Below, piece by piece: positions 31,901-32,269 of a DNA stretch of 32,269 bases; the stretch's first letter is position 1; the number at the start of each line of letters is the position of its first letter. The notes under the pieces were generated by a model. It saw nothing but the letters and a program-made list of their open reading frames with translations. It did not search any database and was not told the origin of the DNA. Source of the DNA: Thermomicrobiales bacterium (GTDB lineage Bacteria > Chloroflexota > Chloroflexia > Thermomicrobiales > UBA6265); contig JAUJOZ010000050.1 in NCBI GenBank assembly GCA_030447415.1, positions 1 to 32,269 on the forward strand, in the 5' to 3' direction. A program made the position numbers and the translations under genes.

Positions 31901-32269
31901 ATGTCGCGCACACGCTGGCTCTTGCTCGCGATGGCCTTTCTCGTCGGCATAACTCCTTTGACGGCTTCCCCCGGCACCGTCGGAGCCGCACCAGGGCCCA
32001 ACAAACCGATCGTGCTTCCCGTCGACGAAACTTTCCAGGCGCCAAAGCTCACAAACCGCTGCGGCTTTGACGTCTGGGCACACGTTTTCGGCACGTTCAC
32101 GATTTCGTTGCGGCCCAGCGGCGTCGAGATCTGGCGGATACGCTATCAGCATGTCTTCAGCGGTCCCGGCGGCAGTCTGACGGTAAACCACATTGAAAAC
32201 GTCAAGTTCACAGCGACCACCTCGCCGGACGGAACGCTCGTCGAAACCGTCACGGCCACCGGCACGTTG
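31901..32269 (+). CDS. Secreted protein of unknown function (cut by window edge)
   Basis: The ATG at 31901 follows GGAGGTG at a spacing of 7, and the frame is open for 123 codons to the edge. The N terminus MSRTRWLLLAMAFLVGITPL, TASPGTVGAAPG is a signal peptide with cleavage expected near VGAA. The mature part is beta-rich (FGTFTISLRPSGVEIWRIRY, GGSLTVNHIENVKFTATTSP) with one Cys (TNRCGFDV). It resembles small extracytoplasmic beta-sandwich proteins of unknown function. It follows regulator C by about 290 bases, which parallels the exported proteins behind regulators A and B, although the sequence is unrelated. Confidence 0.7.
   Translation, partial: MSRTRWLLLAMAFLVGITPLTASPGTVGAAPGPNKPIVLPVDETFQAPKLTNRCGFDVWAHVFGTFTISLRPSGVEIWRIRYQHVFSGPGGSLTVNHIENVKFTATTSPDGTLVETVTATGTL

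Noticed and set aside
1..32269. tRNA, rRNA, CRISPR array or prophage
   Set aside because: No tRNA-like cloverleaf arms with CCA context, no regularly spaced repeats and no phage structural or integrase genes were seen on reading both strands. A tRNAscan or CRISPR-finder run would be decisive.

Overview
The window is high-GC DNA of chromosomal character. The gene content suggests a monoderm-type member of the Chloroflexota (Thermomicrobia/Sphaerobacter-like): a heliorhodopsin, large STAND-ATPase/TPR/LuxR regulators, sugar-uptake binding proteins with Tat-type signals, and an NfeD/FloA membrane operon. This placement is inferred from gene families, not from a marker gene. No rRNA, tRNA, CRISPR array, prophage or complete insertion sequence was found.

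Left part (1-7.6 kb). A peptide-type ABC binding protein runs off the left edge. Next come a C-terminal relic of a luciferase-like oxidoreductase, a Tat-exported tandem gamma-carbonic-anhydrase-like protein, an IS5-type transposase tail, two divergent paralogous small genes and a 25-residue membrane peptide. These are followed by a complete heliorhodopsin and an NhaA Na+/H+ antiporter that appears fused to an N-terminal antibiotic-biosynthesis-monooxygenase (ABM) domain.

Regulator cassettes (7.8-19.7 kb and 28.8-31.6 kb). Three STAND-ATPase/TPR/LuxR genes (A at 8.7, B at 16.1, C at 29.3 kb) share the same promoter (TTGACN, 17-bp spacer, CATGAT/CATCAT). A and B are each followed by an exported or membrane-anchored SnoaL-like protein. 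Four copies of a small helix-turn-helix (HTH) gene lie next to them on the minus strand. A and C share a 0.94-kb near-identical block with sharp ends. These cassettes carry most of the frameshifts in the window. A clean NfeD-FloA-small protein operon separates A from B.

Right part (20.3-28.8 kb). A minus-strand creatininase / M28-peptidase operon lies back-to-back with a plus-strand carbohydrate operon: binding protein, two permeases, a zinc dehydrogenase and a TIM-barrel isomerase. The carbohydrate operon has no ATPase, so a shared one is probably used. It ends in a strong hairpin. A secreted protein of unknown function runs off the right edge.

The points most worth following are the repeated regulator cassette with its shared promoter, the tandem carbonic-anhydrase-like protein whose zinc histidines are split between its two halves, the heliorhodopsin with its ABM-NhaA neighbour, and a possible T-box-like leader before the creatininase operon. 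Many indels may be consensus errors, so claims that depend on them are marked.
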